NCBI GenBank assembly: GCA_015485015.1
Contig: WFUK01000237.1
Coordinates: 1-5,423 of the forward strand
Reading direction: 5' to 3'
DNA from: Paracoccaceae bacterium
GTDB taxonomy: Bacteria > Pseudomonadota > Alphaproteobacteria > Rhodobacterales > Rhodobacteraceae
Length of the DNA stretch: 5,423 bases
How positions within the stretch are numbered: the first letter of the stretch is position 1; each line of letters opens with the position of its first letter. The position numbers and the translations under genes are program-made. The notes beneath the pieces are model-generated. The model saw only the letters and a program-made list of their open reading frames with translations. It was not told the DNA's origin and ran no database searches. Of this stretch, positions 4,886 to 5,423 are shown in pieces.

Positions 4886-5423
4886 TTAGGGGTAGCGATA
4901 AAACAGGTGGTCGCCGATCACCGCCGTGCGCTCCAATGCCGAAATCCAGCTGGGGCTAACGCTATCGGCATGATAGAAAATTGCGCCATCGGTCAGCACC
5001 CGCGCCCGCCCCTCGATCATCATGGCGGCCAGCTTTTGAATGCGCGCATAGGCGGTCGGATTACCGATGGATTCGGCTTTACCGTCACAATAATAAGAAA
5101 ACTGGCAGCGATTCAGGCGGCCTGACCCTTCTTTGATCACCCCGCAAATGGAATCCGGAAACCGGCTGGAATCAACCCTGTTCAGGATCACTTCAGCCAC
5201 CGCCATCTGGCCCCACAGATCTTCGCCGCGCGCCTCGAAATATAGCGCCTCCGACAGGCATTGCCATTGTTTGTCGCCGGTAGCCGGTGGCATAGCGTCC
5301 AGAATATTGCGGTTAAAGCTGGCAATCGTAGGGGATATTTCACTACTGGAATGGGCGATCTGCGCAGCCGAGGCCAAGCGCGTGGCTTCAGCCTCGGCCG
5401 CCTCGCGCTTGCCGCGCCCGAAC
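4886..5423 (-). CDS. SleB-family cell wall hydrolase, N-terminus beyond the window
   Basis: The reading frame stays open to the right edge, so the visible 178 residues are the C-terminal part of a longer protein and the true start is outside. From the edge it reads FGRGKREAAEAEATRLASAA, followed by a serine-rich linker. The SleB hydrolase domain (hydrolase_2 type) starts near WQCLSEALYFEARGE (53-67 of the visible part). Glu63 in the YFEARGE motif is the likely catalytic acid, by analogy with Bacillus SleB. GQMAVAEVILNRV (71-83), CQFSYYCDG (106-114) and FYHADSVSPSW (139-149) complete the domain. Four cysteines (55, 93, 106, 112) suggest disulfides in the periplasm; any signal peptide would lie outside the window. 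The family is thought to cleave peptidoglycan glycan strands. A TTG at 5377 could be mistaken for a start, but coding continues upstream of it without a stop. The gene is convergent with the CAP gene, with a 4-base gap and no separate terminator. Confidence 0.9.
   Translation of the reverse strand, partial: FGRGKREAAEAEATRLASAAQIAHSSSEISPTIASFNRNILDAMPPATGDKQWQCLSEALYFEARGEDLWGQMAVAEVILNRVDSSRFPDSICGVIKEGSGRLNRCQFSYYCDGKAESIGNPTAYARIQKLAAMMIEGRARVLTDGAIFYHADSVSPSWISALERTAVIGDHLFYRYP

Noticed and set aside
4906..4922. Hairpin GGTGGT/ATCACC near the end of the SleB-like gene as a minus-strand terminator
   Set aside because: On the minus strand the stem has an A-C mismatch, leaving four paired bases. 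The following TGTTTTATC is a weak U-tract, and it lies about 18 bases before the stop codon. It is too weak to call.
5375..5377. TTG at 5377 as the start of the SleB-like gene
   Set aside because: The frame stays open upstream to the window edge, and family members carry a signal peptide that is not seen here, so the real start is beyond the window.
1..5423. Search for mobile elements, CRISPR arrays, tRNA/rRNA, toxin-antitoxin or defence genes
   Set aside because: No transposase or integrase motif, terminal inverted repeat, spaced repeat array or tRNA-like cloverleaf was seen. All long frames are explained by housekeeping or envelope genes.

Overview
This window looks like a housekeeping stretch of an alphaproteobacterial chromosome, most likely from the Rhodobacterales. 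The evidence is gene content and protein style: a tight folB–folP–glmM group, a FolP that starts MADYFRPI with a long N-terminal extension, a FolB with a large extra C-terminal domain, a CNHCPYV-type thioredoxin-fold protein, and a four-cysteine SleB-type cell wall hydrolase. The taxonomic placement comes from remembered family resemblance, not from a search.

Positions 1-4093 are read on the minus strand. In order of transcription they hold folB (4093-3161), a peroxiredoxin/thioredoxin-like gene (3148-2594), folP (2601-1612) and glmM (1610-270). After a 137-base gap comes the first 44 codons of a membrane protein that is probably ftsW (132-1, running off the left edge). The first four genes are separated by 12 bases, an 8-base overlap and 1 base, so they are almost certainly one operon with translational coupling. 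FolB and FolP act in dihydrofolate synthesis, GlmM makes glucosamine-1-phosphate for UDP-GlcNAc and hence peptidoglycan and lipopolysaccharide, and FtsW would use the resulting lipid II at the septum. The intermediate folate enzyme FolK (HPPK) is not visible here.

Positions 4094-4239 are a divergent intergenic region with a plausible sigma70-type promoter to the right and several repeated CCTGA/TCAGG words on the folB side. To the right lie a secreted CAP/SCP-domain protein (4240-4881, plus strand) and the 3' part of a SleB-family cell wall hydrolase (5423-4886, minus strand, entering from the right edge). These two are convergent with only 4 bases between their stop codons. A terminator-like hairpin with a T-run lies inside the last codons of the CAP gene.

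I see no mobile element, CRISPR array, RNA gene, phage gene or toxin/defence system. The points most worth a second look are the uncharacterised C-terminal half of FolB, the redox-fold gene placed inside the folate operon, the intragenic terminator-like hairpin, and the possible regulatory words in the divergent region.
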